Source: Mactra quadrangularis
Taxonomy: Eukaryota; Mollusca; Bivalvia; Venerida; Mactridae
Direction of reading: 5' to 3'
Length of the DNA stretch: 64,000 nucleotides
Assembly: GCA_025267735.1 (NCBI GenBank)
Contig: CM046298.1
Coordinates: forward strand, 27,287,866 to 27,351,865
Of this stretch, positions 24,869-35,945 are shown piece by piece; positions within the stretch are counted from its first letter, which is position 1; every line of letters starts with the position of its first letter. A model generated the notes under the pieces. It made no database searches and was not told the origin of the DNA. It saw only the letters and a program-made list of their open reading frames with translations. The position numbers and the translations under genes are program-made.

Positions 24869-26173
24869 TTACTTAAAAATTTGACGTCTTAAATTGTGCA
24901 AAAATGCCATAAGAACATCTGCTTCTGAGCTGTTATCATCGTTGGTGTTATGATCCATTAAACCGTTAATCATGGTTGGACTTGTACTTGTCTTTGGTTG
25001 TGCACATATTGGAAATGTCGATAACATTACGTTGTTATCATACTGATGTTTCATAACTTTGTTTGGACTTCTCTGTTTATTGTACTGTTTATTGTTAATT
25101 TGATAACTGACCGTACACCTTTTATCTTTACTATTGAAATGACTGCACAAAGATTTATTGACATCTGTACTGTGCTTATTTGATTTATCATTGGTTCTTA
25201 TGACTTTATTATTGACATGTGCTGACTTGTTTCTGGTAAACCCTGAACGAACTGTTGGCATCAGTGGTTTATTGTTTGCACTATATGACCTTTCCTGTCT
25301 ATTCTTGCATCCATTGTGAGTGCTCGAAGGTTTACTGTATTGATAACCTTTGTTTACCTTCGATTTCAAAGTGTACGCATGTTTGTGTTGCTTTCGCATT
25401 TTCTTTGTACACGGCAGATTTCTGTTTGACCTTTGCAAATCAATGTCTTGACCATTTGGTGACGTATAGCTTGATTCACCTTTGGATATGACAGATATTG
25501 ACTGCAATGAGTAATCATGGTGTACAATTCTACCCAATGTGCAGCCTCTTTTTAAAACAAGAGTTTGGTATGAATTGTTTGCAATACACACAGATATGAC
25601 GTTTGAATTATTTTGTGCATATTTGTATTTTAGATTGCACTTTGCACCTGTGATAAAAGATGTTTCTATAGAACAAATTTCGTATTGATTTTCCGTCAAA
25701 TTACAACGTTGCTTGACTTTTCCAAAAACTTGCTGAGCGGAAAACGGTTTTATATTAACAGCTTGTTTGAGCCTTACAATTGAACTAATAACATTGTCCG
25801 ATTGCATAGGGACCTGTTCATTTTTTATAATTAAACAATTTATGTCAAAAAATATTCGGCAATTATGTTCTTTCAAAAAATCGTTTCCTAAAATTGCATT
25901 CTTTGTTGTGTTTTTGACAATATAAAATGGATACTCAAATTCACTTGACCCTAAAACGAATTTTACATAAGCGACCCCAACAACTTGAATTATTTTCCCA
26001 TCAACAGTTTGTAAATTATTATCAGATTTCTGAAGTACGGGTTTTTGCTTTAAGGTATCAAATATTTTATGATTTAACGAAGAACAACAACTACCAGAAT
26101 CAATGAGTGTTCGAACAATACAGTTGCCAAAATTTAATAATATTGAATTTGGAGTTAAGTCCACTGGTAACAT
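24869..26173 (-). CDS. Retropepsin-like aspartic protease protein of the LTR element
   Basis: A 434-residue frame with ATG start. The N-terminal about 115 residues have the retropepsin signature: LIDSG at 23-27 gives the catalytic D25-S-G, hydrophobic strands follow, and ILGNDFLKEHNC at 94-105 matches the second conserved block of clan AA proteases of Ty3/gypsy-like elements. The fold would act as a homodimer, as known for the family. Residues from about 220 on are rich in Asn, Lys, Ser and His, basic and low in complexity, without a CCHC knuckle. The frame begins about 550 bp inside the 5' LTR. There is no gag-like domain or downstream polymerase, so its role is unclear: a decayed gag-pol remnant or a retained accessory protein. 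The frame is intact. Confidence 0.75.
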   Translation of the reverse strand: MLPVDLTPNSILLNFGNCIVRTLIDSGSCCSSLNHKIFDTLKQKPVLQKSDNNLQTVDGKIIQVVGVAYVKFVLGSSEFEYPFYIVKNTTKNAILGNDFLKEHNCRIFFDINCLIIKNEQVPMQSDNVISSIVRLKQAVNIKPFSAQQVFGKVKQRCNLTENQYEICSIETSFITGAKCNLKYKYAQNNSNVISVCIANNSYQTLVLKRGCTLGRIVHHDYSLQSISVISKGESSYTSPNGQDIDLQRSNRNLPCTKKMRKQHKHAYTLKSKVNKGYQYSKPSSTHNGCKNRQERSYSANNKPLMPTVRSGFTRNKSAHVNNKVIRTNDKSNKHSTDVNKSLCSHFNSKDKRCTVSYQINNKQYNKQRSPNKVMKHQYDNNVMLSTFPICAQPKTSTSPTMINGLMDHNTNDDNSSEADVLMAFLHNLRRQIFK

Positions 26174-26334
26174 CGTTTAATGATCTTTTAAAATGTAGAA
26201 CTAAAATTAGTTTAATCTAAAGAATAAAAAAGCGATATAATGATAAATATATATGTTCGTACATAAACAATTTCTTTCATTGATCATAAAATAAAATTTA
26301 ACATAATTAAATCTGCATTAAAATTTTAATAATA

Positions 26335-26583
26335 CTATAAACCACCATCATAATTTAAACTTGCCAGTTTACTTTTGCAATGATATGTCAGGATCTCAAA
26401 ACAAGTGGAAACAACTGACCTTTTGATATATTCATCTGGTAAGCACGGTACACCATCATCTAAATACACAGTAAAAGTTACATAATGTCCTCGGCACGTA
26501 ATTTCCGATAAAATAGAGTGTTGTACTTGTAAAACAGAAAAATATTCAGTCCACATTACACTCTGCATTTTTTCATGGTACAC
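26335..26583 (-). CDS. Small unrecognised frame in the LTR element leader
   Basis: 82 codons from an ATG, between the 5' LTR and the protease frame on the same strand. I do not recognise it. It contains several cysteines but no regular zinc-knuckle spacing. It could be a gag scrap or a chance frame, and the AT-rich surroundings make chance plausible. Confidence 0.25.
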   Translation of the reverse strand: MYHEKMQSVMWTEYFSVLQVQHSILSEITCRGHYVTFTVYLDDGVPCLPDEYIKRSVVSTCFEILTYHCKSKLASLNYDGGL

Positions 26584-26693
26584 ATAACATTAAAAAGGTT
26601 TTGTTGTTTTTCACCAATAATATACGATCTCTTGGCACGTGATTTTACTAGTATAAGTGTCAGTATTTATCATTATGTCCGCTACATCCACAG

Positions 26694-26718
26694 TGAATCT
26701 CTGGTCACTGGCACCACA
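26694..26718 (-). other. Putative primer-binding site
   Basis: On the minus strand, about 8 nt after the 5' LTR, TGGTGCCAGTGACCAGAG begins with TGG, complementary to a tRNA CCA end. Which tRNA would prime is not determined. Confidence 0.5.
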
Positions 26719-26725
26719 AAGAGGG

Positions 26726-27000
26726 TGTAACATAATAGAACATAGTCCATATAGTTTCTACCAAGTTTATTTGTTCTACTAAACATATATGTTACAGCAC
26801 CCAACACTCAGCCAGGTATTCCCACTCAGTGCTACTCACAGCTGAGTGTCTAGGAACAACCTTCCTCTCTGGCTGGTAAACTTAAAACTCTCCCAACTAT
26901 CCAACTTGATAGTTGTAATATTGGCCCGTCTCAACTTGACCACTGATAATTGATAAGGGTGGACCGTGTTGTTTGGTTAGTGATATAGTATTATATCACA
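26726..27000 (-). repeat. 5' LTR (minus orientation)
   Basis: Same length (275 bp) and, by eye, same sequence as 21914-22188. The minisatellite resumes immediately after it with the GTCTA duplication. Confidence 0.9.
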
Positions 27001-29735
27001 GTCTAATGTAAAGGAACTTCCGTAAGCCTCGTTATATCGGGATGTCTAGTGTAACGGAACTTCCGTAACTTTAGCCTCTCCTCATAGGGTTGTCTAATGT
27101 AACGGAACTTTCGTAACTTCAGCCTTGCCTCTAAGGGTTGTCTAAAGTAACGGAACTTCCGTAACTTTAGCCTTGCCTCAAGGTGACGTCTAGTGTAACG
27201 GAATTTCCGTAACTTAAGCCTTGCTTCACGTGGTTGTCTAGTATTACGGAACTTCCGTAACTTTAGCCTCACCTCATAGGGTTGTCTAGTGTTACGGAAC
27301 TTCTGTAACTTCCGTAACTTTAGCCTCTCCTTATAGGAATGTCTAGGGTAACGGAACTTCCGTAACTTTAGCCTCTCCTTATAGGAATGTCTAGTGTAAC
27401 GGAACTTCCGTAACTTTAGCCTCTCCTTATAGGAATGTCTAGTGTTACGGAACTTCCGTAACTTTAGCCTCTCCTTATAGGAATGTCTAGTGTAACGGAA
27501 CTTCCGTAACTTTAGCCTCTCCTTATAGGAATGTCTAGTGTAACGGAACTTCCGTAACTAAAGCCTCTCCTTATAGAGATGTCTAGTGTAACGGAACTTC
27601 CGTAACTTTAGCCTTGCCTCAAGGTGTCGTCTAGTGTAACGGAATTTCCGTAACTTTAGCCTTGCTTTACGTGGTTGTCTAGTATTACGGAACTTCCGTA
27701 ACTATAGCCTCACCTCATAGGGTTGTCTATTGTTACGGAACTTCCGTAACTAAACCCTCTCCTTATAGGGATGTCTAGTGTAACTGAACTTCCGTAACTT
27801 CAGCCTTGCCTCTCAGGGTTGTCTAGAGTAACGGAACTTTCGTAACTTTAGCCTTGCCTCTCAGGGTTGTCTAGAGTAACGGAACTTCCGTAACTTTAGC
27901 CTTGCCTCTCAGGGTTGTCTAATGTAACGGAACTTTCGTAACTTCAGCCTTGCCTCTCAGGGTTGTCTAGAGTAACGGGACTTTCGTAACTTTAGCCTTG
28001 CCTCTCAGGGTTGTCTAGAGTAACGGAACTTCCGTAACTTTAGCCTTGCCTCATGGTGTCGTCTAGTGTAACGGACCTTCCGTAACTTTAGCCTTGCTTC
28101 ACATGGTTGTCTAGTATTTAGAAACTTCCGCTTCACCTCATAGGGTTGTCTAGTGTTACGGAACTTCCGTCATTTTAGCCTCTCCTCACAGGGTTGTCTA
28201 GTGTTACGGAACTTCCGTAACTTTAGCCTCACCTCTTAGGGTTGTCTAATGTTACGGAACTTCCGCCTCACCTCATAGGGTTGTCTAGTGTTACGGAACT
28301 TCCGTAATTTTAGCCTTGCCTCTCAAGGTTGTCTAATGTAACGGAACTTTCGTAACTTCAGCCTTGCCTCTCAGGTTTGTCTAGAGTAACGGAACTTCTG
28401 TAACTTTAGCCTTGCCTCATAGGGTTGTCTAGTGTTACGGAATTTCCGTAACTTAAGCCGTAACTTTAGCCTTGCCCCATACGGTTGTCAAGTGTTACGG
28501 AACTTCCGTAACTTTAGCCTCTCCTCATAGGGTTGTCTAGTGTTACGGAACTTTTGTTACTAAAGCCTCTCCTTATAGGGATGTCTAGTGTAACGGAACT
28601 TCCGTAACTTTAGCCTTGCCTCTCGGGGTTGTCTAGAGTAACGGAACTTCCGAAACTTTAGCCTTGCCTCATGGTGTCGTCTGGTGTAACGGAACTTCCG
28701 TAACTTTAGCCTTGCTTCACATGGTTGTCTAGTATAACGGAACTTCTGGTTCACTTCATAGGACTGTCTAGTATTACGGAACTTACGGAACTTCCGTAAC
28801 TTTAGCCTCACCTCATAGGGTTGTCTAGTGTTACGGAACTTTCGTAACTTCAGCCTTGCCTCTCAGGTTTGTCTAGAGTAACGGAACTTCTGTAACTTTA
28901 GCCTTGCCTCATAGGGTTGTCTAGTGTTACGGAATTTCCGTAACTTAAGCCGTAACTTTAGCCTTGCCCCATACGGTTGTCAAGTGTTACGGAACTTCCG
29001 TAACTTTAGCCTCTCCTCATAGGGTTGTCTAGTGTTACGGAACTTTTGTTACTAAAGCCTCTCCTTATAGGGATGTCTAGTGTAACGGAACTTCCGTAAC
29101 TTTAGCCTTGCCTCTCGGGGTTGTCTAGAGTAACGGAACTTCCGAAACTTTAGCCTTGCCTCATGGTGTCGTCTGGTGTAACGGAACTTCCGTAACTTTA
29201 GCCTTGCTTCACATGGTTGTCTAGTATAACGGAACTTCTGGTTCACTTCATAGGACTGTCTAGTATTACGGAACTTACGGAACTTCCGTAACTTTAGCCT
29301 CACCTCATAGGGTTGTCTAGTGTTACGGAACTTTCGTAACTTTAGCCTTGCCTTATGGTGTCGTCTAGGGTAACGGAACTTCCGTAACTTTAGCCTTACC
29401 TCATAGGGTTGTCTAGTGTTACGGAACTTCCGTAACTTTAGCCTTGCCTTGTGGTGTCGTCTAGGGTAACGGAACTTCCGTAACTTTAGCCTTGCTTCAC
29501 ATGGTTGTCTAGCATTACGGAACTTCCGCCTCACCTCATAGGGTTGTCTAGTATTACGGAACTTCCGTAATTTTAGCCTCGCCCCTTAGGATTGTCTAGT
29601 ATTACGGAACTTCGGTAAGTTTAGCCTCGTCCCATAGGATTGTCTAGTAATACGGATCTTCCGTAACTTCAGCATCGCCATATACAAGTGTAACGGAACT
29701 TCCGTCACTTTAACTTGCCTCTCAGGGTTGTCAAA
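27001..29735. repeat. 48-bp minisatellite, right block
   Basis: Same unit as 20775-21913, with variants in the second half of the unit (CTCTCCTTATAGGAAT, TTGCCTCTCAGGGTT, TTGCTTCACATGGTT). The TTACGGAACTTCCGTAA palindrome is the best-conserved part. Minus-strand frames at 27003-27272, 28560-28811 and 29052-29534 are translations of the repeat and not genes. Confidence 0.92.
28351..29334. repeat. Tandem duplication of a 492-bp block in the minisatellite
   Basis: 28351-28842 and 28843-29334 match nearly base for base, including irregularities such as CTTAAGCCGTAACTTTAGCC and the doubled TTACGGAACTTACGGAACTT. This is a recent higher-order duplication. Confidence 0.85.
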
Positions 29736-29782
29736 ACTCACAACTAACTCGGGCTCAAGGAAATATACCGTGACCATAGTTA

Positions 29783-30118
29783 CTCATTCGGAACACCTCG
29801 ACCTTTCATGAATGAATACACTAATACACACATTTCCTTGTTTTAATTTGAACCAAATATTGTTTATCAATATCATTGAACTGTGTAATTTCACGGACTA
29901 TAAACGAAACGTCATCGCCCAAACGATCGAGTATTTGCTTAGTTTCAAAATGGCGCCTAAATATGTCCGAGATTATTCGTAGTGAATGGCCGTGGAGTTC
30001 CGAATGTATAGCTACTGTTAATCACTCATCCATTCGGAGCTCCTCTGCTTTTATTTCATTCAATGAATGGCCGAAGAGTTCTGAATGTCACCAGTTTTTA
30101 AACTCAACCAGACGTTGA
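29783..30118. repeat. Cluster of CATTCGGA inverted repeats
   Basis: CATTCGGAACACCTCGACC near 29787 pairs with GGCCGTGGAGTTCCGAATG near 29988. CATTCGGAGCTCCTC near 30032 pairs with GAAGAGTTCTGAATG near 30075. The same motif forms a compact hairpin at 36138-36193. Probably small foldback repeats; the frame at 29876-30118 follows from them. Confidence 0.6.
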
Positions 30119-30696
30119 ATTGTATTCGGCTGTCAGTGGCACATACATTGATCCCGTTGATTTAAATACTCTAACTAAATTACTTCTGTACTTACAATTA
30201 ATGAAACAGATAACGAACCATAATTTATTTACAAATATGACCGAGTATTTAAATATGAAGGATTAATGTATGAGCCACCGACAGTTGAATAAAATTCAAC
30301 AATGGACGATGTCAACTTCTGCAACTCATCGCACTGATCTGAAATTGGGCTCCGTGCAACATAATTGCCAGGACGTATAGTTCGTTTTTTCTCAACGGTT
30401 AAAGCTTGAATTGTTTCACGGTGACTGAATGCATTGTTTTTGTACTGGCGGCCTAATTGTTATTAAAAAATCTTGACTAAAACATATCATACGGCATAAG
30501 CAGCTTAACTTAATCATAATACACACTTTCGGAAACTCATGGATGTATTACAATAATTTTAACAAACGCATTCACCGTAAAATTATTCATGTTTTGACAG
30601 TTGAGAAAAAAACGAACTATAAACGAATAGTTAGTTGTGATTGTTGATGAATATTTCTCGAGTTAAAAGCAACACCAAAGAATTTAAAATGTACTT
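30119..30696. other. AT-rich intergenic DNA, no gene seen
   Basis: No supported feature. Palindromic phrases around 'attcaac' and 'gacagt' suggest remnants of foldback repeats. Confidence 0.35.
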
Positions 30697-31078
30697 GGAC
30701 AACAAACATCTCAAGGACATAATGTCCGAGATGACTTGTTAAATATCAGCGGGCCAAATCATATCAAGGGCATGGGATTGGACAACAAACATCTCAAGGA
30801 CAAAAAGTCCGAGATGACTTGTTAAATATCGGCAGGCATAGGTTTACAATCCACGCGTAATGGGACAACAAACATCTCAAGGACATAAAGTCCGAGATGA
30901 CTTGTTAAATATCAGAAGGCCAGAGTATACAATCCACGCGTAATGGGGCAACAAACATCTCAAGGACAAAAAGTCCGAGATGACTTGTTAAATATCAGAA
31001 GGCCAGAGTATACAATCCACGCGTAATGGGGCAACAAACATTTCAAGGACAAAAATGTCCGAGACGACTTGTTAGGGG
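30697..31078. repeat. Five-copy 83-bp tandem repeat with a stem-loop
   Basis: Copies start at 30697, 30780, 30863, 30947 and 31030. Each has AACAA-A-CATCTC-AA-GGAC, a short loop, then GTCC-GAGATG-AC-TTGTT, which folds as a three-tier stem with small bulges. The stem is better conserved than the spacer. Confidence 0.85.
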
Positions 31079-31560
31079 TTAACAGACCAACATGTAAACG
31101 GATCTTGATATTCGTTGATTCCTCCTCAACATCAGTTGACTGTAGACTACAGAAATATCTTGACATGTTTCATGAATCCTTGTGTCCCTAACGACAGATC
31201 TGGAATGATAAAACACAGTCTCATGAGAATAAAAATACAATAAAGTAAAATAAAATGCTTCTGATTACTGATTCATATCTGTAAATCTATTACTTACTTA
31301 GAGTTACAACAATAATCTAAAAGCAATAGTTGGACTAATGTTTATTAAAAAAGTTGGTTAAATTGTATTCAACTGTCATTGGCGTATACTTAAACACCGC
31401 TGATTTAAATATTCACGTCAGTATTTCTGTACTCGCGATCGATAAAAATATATTTTAATCGGTGAAGGTAACTTACATGCCACGGACATTTAAATAATAA
31501 CTTATGATACTGAAAAGCAAAACACGGATTGGCATTTTAAGCCAACTGTAAATTTAAGTA
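31079..31560. other. AT-rich intergenic DNA, no gene seen
   Basis: Nothing is supported. Confidence 0.35.
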
Positions 31561-31665
31561 CTAGTTATAGACAATGGTCCAGGAAAGCTAGGTTAGGTGT
31601 GCTGGACGCCGTAAAATGACCTAAATTGTGTTGACACGGCGTTAAATCTAGTAAAAAAATAATAA
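31561..31665 (+). repeat. SINE tail fragment, plus orientation
   Basis: Contains TATAGACAATGGTCCAGGAA, AGCTAGGTTAGGTGTGCTGG, ACGCCGTAAAATGACCTAAA and TTGTGTTGACACGGCGTTAA, then an A/T tail with AATAAATAAA. These are the last 100 bp of the SINE family complete at 36946-37240. Confidence 0.8.
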
Positions 31666-33173
31666 ATAAAAATGGTAAGAATGTAACATAAATTGACAAT
31701 GTTCGTAAAAAAAAGGTTTTGCAAATCCATATCTCATTATTTATCTTTCATGTTTTCATAGAAAAACCAAAATATGGTTAACTGAATTCCACAAAAAGAA
31801 TATACTAAGCTATTTGAAACTTAAAGAAACTAATATACATCCCTTATTCTACAAACTACCCCAATAATAAAAATAGCGTCATCATTATAATAAACAGCAA
31901 CACATGGTGAAGAAACTTCTGATTTTGAAGGATAGCATGTGATATTTGATTTATCTACACAGGATATTCAAGAATGAGTGTCTTACTTTTGCATACATTG
32001 CAACTACGAACATTTTTTTAAAAAGTTATGAAACCTTTCCGGATACTTTTCCAACACCCCTCGTTGATCTGAAACCGTTCTGTATTGAATTTTATAAAAA
32101 AATATTAGACCTCGAGTTTCCAGCAAAATTTTTTAGAATATCAAACCATAATGTGTGATTAATTTAGTATTGAATCCATAGATTAAATTCTTAAATTTCA
32201 ATAATTGTTTATGTAGAATCATAAATTAAGGATCATAGTATGTATTGTTTGTGATAAATGAAAACATGTTTAATGAATGCATCAAATTTGTAAGATTCAG
32301 CATCTGACATTCCAAAGTCTCCAAAATCATGATCAATGTAATTAATTTCATAACATAAGTTATAAGCTACTTATGTTGTCTCAAACATAAAAAGTAACAT
32401 AACAAAATTAAAGCAAAACTTAAAAGCATTTCAAAATAAATGATTATCAAAATGTCGAAAAAAGCTATTGTATGCCTACAGTAAAAAGTGAAACTGTTTC
32501 CAAATATTTGGTGGGTACCGTGTGCACATTCATATCATATGTATTTCATCTATATAATAGTCGCTAACTGTAATCACTTTCGTAACTTTTTACTGAGAAT
32601 ACAAGGCTCTGATTTGTCTGGATTGCCTGTCCCTTACCACTATCGTTATCGGGTGAAGCAAACCACGATAATGGCGGCCCCCCTCAGTAATTATTCAGGT
32701 AACAAAATTGTTGATTACGTGTTCTTAATCTTTTATGATCACTTGCTGACGATAGCAACTTTAGTAGGAGTTCGGTACTATATAGGTCATTCGATTTCAT
32801 TTTTTCTGATTGCACGTATATTTAGCGAACGATTAACAAAAACATGCCTCAAAGTGAACACAATTCACTTAAGTCACGTTAGAATTTCGGATAATTTGTT
32901 TATCATAAATGTATCCGAACAACTGTAAAAGGTATCCACTGTAATTCTGGTACAATGAGCCTTTGATTTAAGCCTGTGCAGTGAGAAATGTTCCTTTGAA
33001 AACATAATTATCTAATACCTAATTCATTACATCGGGCGCGGCCATTATCATGCTTTGCCTGACGTACTTTGACCTGTCAAAGAACGACTGGGAATCGGAC
33101 AAGGTTCTGACTGTAATTACAATTGAGGCTTGCTCACCGGCAGACCTAATGATGACAACCAATGACACAATTC
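31666..33173. other. Intergenic DNA, no gene supported
   Basis: A 146-codon frame at 32488-32928 has no recognisable domain. About 32650-32690 and 33030-33065 are loosely inverse (GATAATGGC.GCCCC and GGCCATTATC), possibly decayed MITE ends. Confidence 0.35.
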
Positions 33174-33175
33174 TA

Positions 33176-33595
33176 CGGAGCCCCTAAAGTGACATTTTGA
33201 AATACTTTTTTATTTTCACTATTAAACTATTTCGTTTAAACGTAATATTATTTCGTTTTTACGAAATATTTTTTCGTTTTAACGAAATGGTATTTCGTTT
33301 ATTCAAAATATTATTTCGATTAAACGAAATAATATTACGTTTAAACGAAATAATTATTTCGTTTTTTCGAAATAATATTATTTCGTAAAAACGAAATAAT
33401 TATTTCGAAAAAACGTAATAATTATTTCGAAAAATCGAAATATTATTTCGTTAAATTGAAATAATTATTTCAAAAAAACGTAATATTATTTCGTTATATC
33501 GAAATAATATTTCGAATAAACGAAATAATATTACGTTTAAACTAAATGTTTGTGATAATAAAAAAGTATTTCAAAATGTCACTTTAGGGGCTCCG
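33176..33595. mobile_element. TA-flanked MITE with ATTTCG-rich core
   Basis: The ends CGGAGCCCCTAAAGTGACAT and its inverse form TIRs of about 40 bp, flanked by TA at 33174-33175 and 33596-33597. This is consistent with a Tc1/mariner-type non-autonomous element. The core is a near-tandem array of ATTTCG/CGAAAT in alternating orientation (TATTTCGTTTAAACGAAATA), able to fold extensively. The frame at 33197-33388 is repeat-derived. Confidence 0.88.
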
Positions 33596-33597
33596 TA

Positions 33598-35056
33598 CAA
33601 TTAAAATTATAGACCGTTTTTGATATCAATGAATGATTTTGAGATATGGTTTATAGAGCAGAACACATATATTTTATTTTTGATTTAGAACACCATATTA
33701 AAGGTTCTCATTCACAGATTCAACTTAAACATATTTTTTCTGAAACTATCAAAATTGTTTGGAAAGATTTTTAAGAAGAAAATTAGTGATTTGATTATGA
33801 CAATTTTAGTGCAAATTGACTTACAAGTACAAAAATAGTACAAGTCTACCCGGAATGTCACGGTATAGACAATTTTAGTGCATTTTTGTGACTTTTATTG
33901 TATATTTCTAGCAATCTATAGATCAGTTTGTCCTAAAATATTCAGACAAAATTTTTGACACAATTACAGACCCTGAATGGTAATTTGAAAACTTTTGAAA
34001 AAATCCTAACCAAATCTGTGAACTAGTACCTTTAATTGAATATTTATCATGTATTATATAACATGGGATTCATTAGGTTCTCTCTTTTGTCCGACATAAA
34101 AGTCTATCGATACTTTATAATATATTACTACAACTAGATTTTAAGTTGAACAACACTTATCAAGTCTTTAAATAATACAAGAATTGGATCACAGACTATC
34201 CAGCCATTAATTCAAAGGATTCAATACAGCAACATTCAGCCCGAAATTCAATTCATGAGACACATTGAACTAACTCGCTATAATCTGTATTTACTTATAC
34301 ACTGGGGTCCTAAACTTTCTTCACATATTTTGAATTTTAATGTTTTAAAATGTACTAAAATGTTCACATTTTGTTGTTAGTTTCGCAACTAAAATACTTT
34401 CTAACACGATCCCTCAAACATGCTCTTTTATAGTAGATCCATTTTTTGTCAAATTGTAGTCTCAATGAAAAATGACTTTTGTTGCATACTTATTAAATTC
34501 TGTTACAAAAAAAGTTAATTTTCAGAGAGTATATGACAGAAATACTTTGTGTAAAAATATAAATAGTACTTGGTATTACAGGAAGCAGACGAAATTCACT
34601 ATCAAAAATAATTGATGTATGATTTATTGAAGAGTTTCTAAAGGGATTGAGAATTGTTTACATACAAAGGAATGGATATTTATAGTTATACTCTTTTTTG
34701 TGTTTTTTTTTTATAATTTCAGGCTAGTGTGGCTTGGTACCGCTTGTTGTTTGTCTTTAAAAATCGATATGTTTCTGAAAGTGACTCTAGTTAATAATTT
34801 GTATCATATTTTCACTTAAAGCCAACCTGGAAGATTTGCCCGATTCTTATCCCGTTCCGCAAAAATCGCTCCCCCAAAATGTGTTCATTTTTTTGAAAAA
34901 TGCTGAATATATGTCTCTATGCTTAATATTTACTAATGTCTAATATGAAACATCACACTACACAGACAGAACATTTTTCACAAAGTTTGGATAAGAATCG
35001 AGTAACACTTGTATTTATTTGCAATTGCCTTATCAAAATGTGTAGCCTTTCTAATG
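33598..35056. other. AT-rich intergenic DNA, no gene seen
   Basis: No coding or RNA feature is supported. Confidence 0.4.
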
Positions 35057-35415
35057 AGGGACTTAGGCCAGTTATCTTCCCATGATAAAATCTGAAGGAT
35101 TCCAATTGGTAAGTAGGTCCAATCAGTTGGAATTCTCGGATTTTATCATTAAGGTCCTATGTAAGAATAATAAAATATTTCAGATAATATTTTTCTTGTT
35201 AATTGGGATATTAACCAAGAGTGACGAAAGTTAGATAGATCTTTAACAAAACAATAGTTTGCTTGATTTTCGAACAAATTAAATGATTTATAAAAAAGTA
35301 TTAAGATAATTGTGGCAAATTGCAATGAAAAGTAAGGGTAAATCCAACAGTAATCCAACTGATTGGAGCTACCTATTTGAAGAGAATACAAGGGAAATAA
35401 CTGACTAAGGTCCCT
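35057..35415. mobile_element. MITE copy 1 (AGGGACTTAG family)
   Basis: The end AGGGACTTAGGCCAGTTATC is mirrored by GATAACTGACTAAGGTCCCT in slightly altered form at 35396-35415. An inner inverted repeat (GATAAAATCTGAAGGATTCC against GGAATTCTCGGATTTTATC) lies at 35084-35147. Related copies lie at about 35585-35945 and 36455-36824. Non-coding. Confidence 0.75.
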
Positions 35416-35584
35416 AATTAAAGTTGTTGTTATTATAGAGCAATATTTCAAGACACTAAACAACATATAAGCAAATGGTAGTACCTGCTCAGTAGCTGAG
35501 AGTTCCGTAGATGTAAGAATGAAGAGTGGAGATTCATTGTTTTATTTTCACTTAAACCATTGGTAGCATCACACTATTTATATT

Positions 35585-35945
35585 CAAGTTCTGAAATAAC
35601 AAAGGGAGATAACTATCAACGTAATGAAAGCATATTTTGAAGTTTAATTTCTATTTACGTAGTTTCTTATGAAATGCATTTCCCATTCAAGAACATGTCA
35701 AGCAGTATACTCTGTCAGTTCAATTTCAAGATATTAACAGTAGTGATTAAATTTAGTTAGTTATTCACCCTAAAAATACTTAGCTTGAATTTCAAACAAA
35801 TTAAATGAATTACAAAAAAAAAGTTATTTTAGATTAATTTTGGCAAATTGACATTGAAAAGTAAGGGTAAAATCCGAGTCATCCAACTATTAGACCTACC
35901 TTTTTGAAGAGTGTACAAGGGGGGAAACTGACTAAGGTTCCTTAT
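35585..35945. mobile_element. MITE copy 2 (AGGGACTTAG family), degenerate
   Basis: It shares with the flanking copies GGGAGATAACT at the left, CTTGAATTTCAAACAAATTAAATGA, TTTGGCAAATTGACATTGAA, AGTAAGGGTAAAATCCGAGT and CTGACTAAGGTTCC at the right. The inner inverted repeat is lost. Confidence 0.6.

Larger units (their letters stand above)
21914..27000 (-). mobile_element. Young non-autonomous LTR retrotransposon
   Basis: Two 275-bp LTRs (21914-22188 and 26726-27000) appear identical by eye. The element is flanked by GTCTA at 21909-21913 and 27001-27005, a clean 5-bp duplication inside the minisatellite. Orientation is minus: the primer-binding-like site follows the right LTR, a purine tract precedes the left LTR on the minus strand, and the protease frame is minus. 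Internal length is about 4.5 kb with only a retropepsin-like frame. I see no reverse transcriptase, RNase H or integrase, so mobilisation in trans is inferred. Identical LTRs mean recent insertion. Confidence 0.88.

Noticed and set aside
26335..26583. YLDD in a minus-strand frame as a reverse-transcriptase catalytic motif
   Set aside because: The surrounding residues do not resemble an RT palm, and the frame is only 82 codons and lies before the protease.
27003..29534. Minus-strand frames with a 16-residue basic repeat (RLKLRKFRYTRQP-like)
   Set aside because: They are the translation of the 48-bp minisatellite (three times sixteen). No start context, splice site or non-repeat sequence supports a gene.
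30697..31078. Hammerhead ribozyme in the 83-bp tandem repeat
   Set aside because: I looked for the CTGANGA and GAAA core on both strands; CCGAGATGA is close but does not fit, and no matching cleavage-site arrangement is present.
32488..32928. 146-codon plus-strand frame
   Set aside because: No domain, splice site or repeat conservation supports it; the AT-rich composition makes a chance frame likely.
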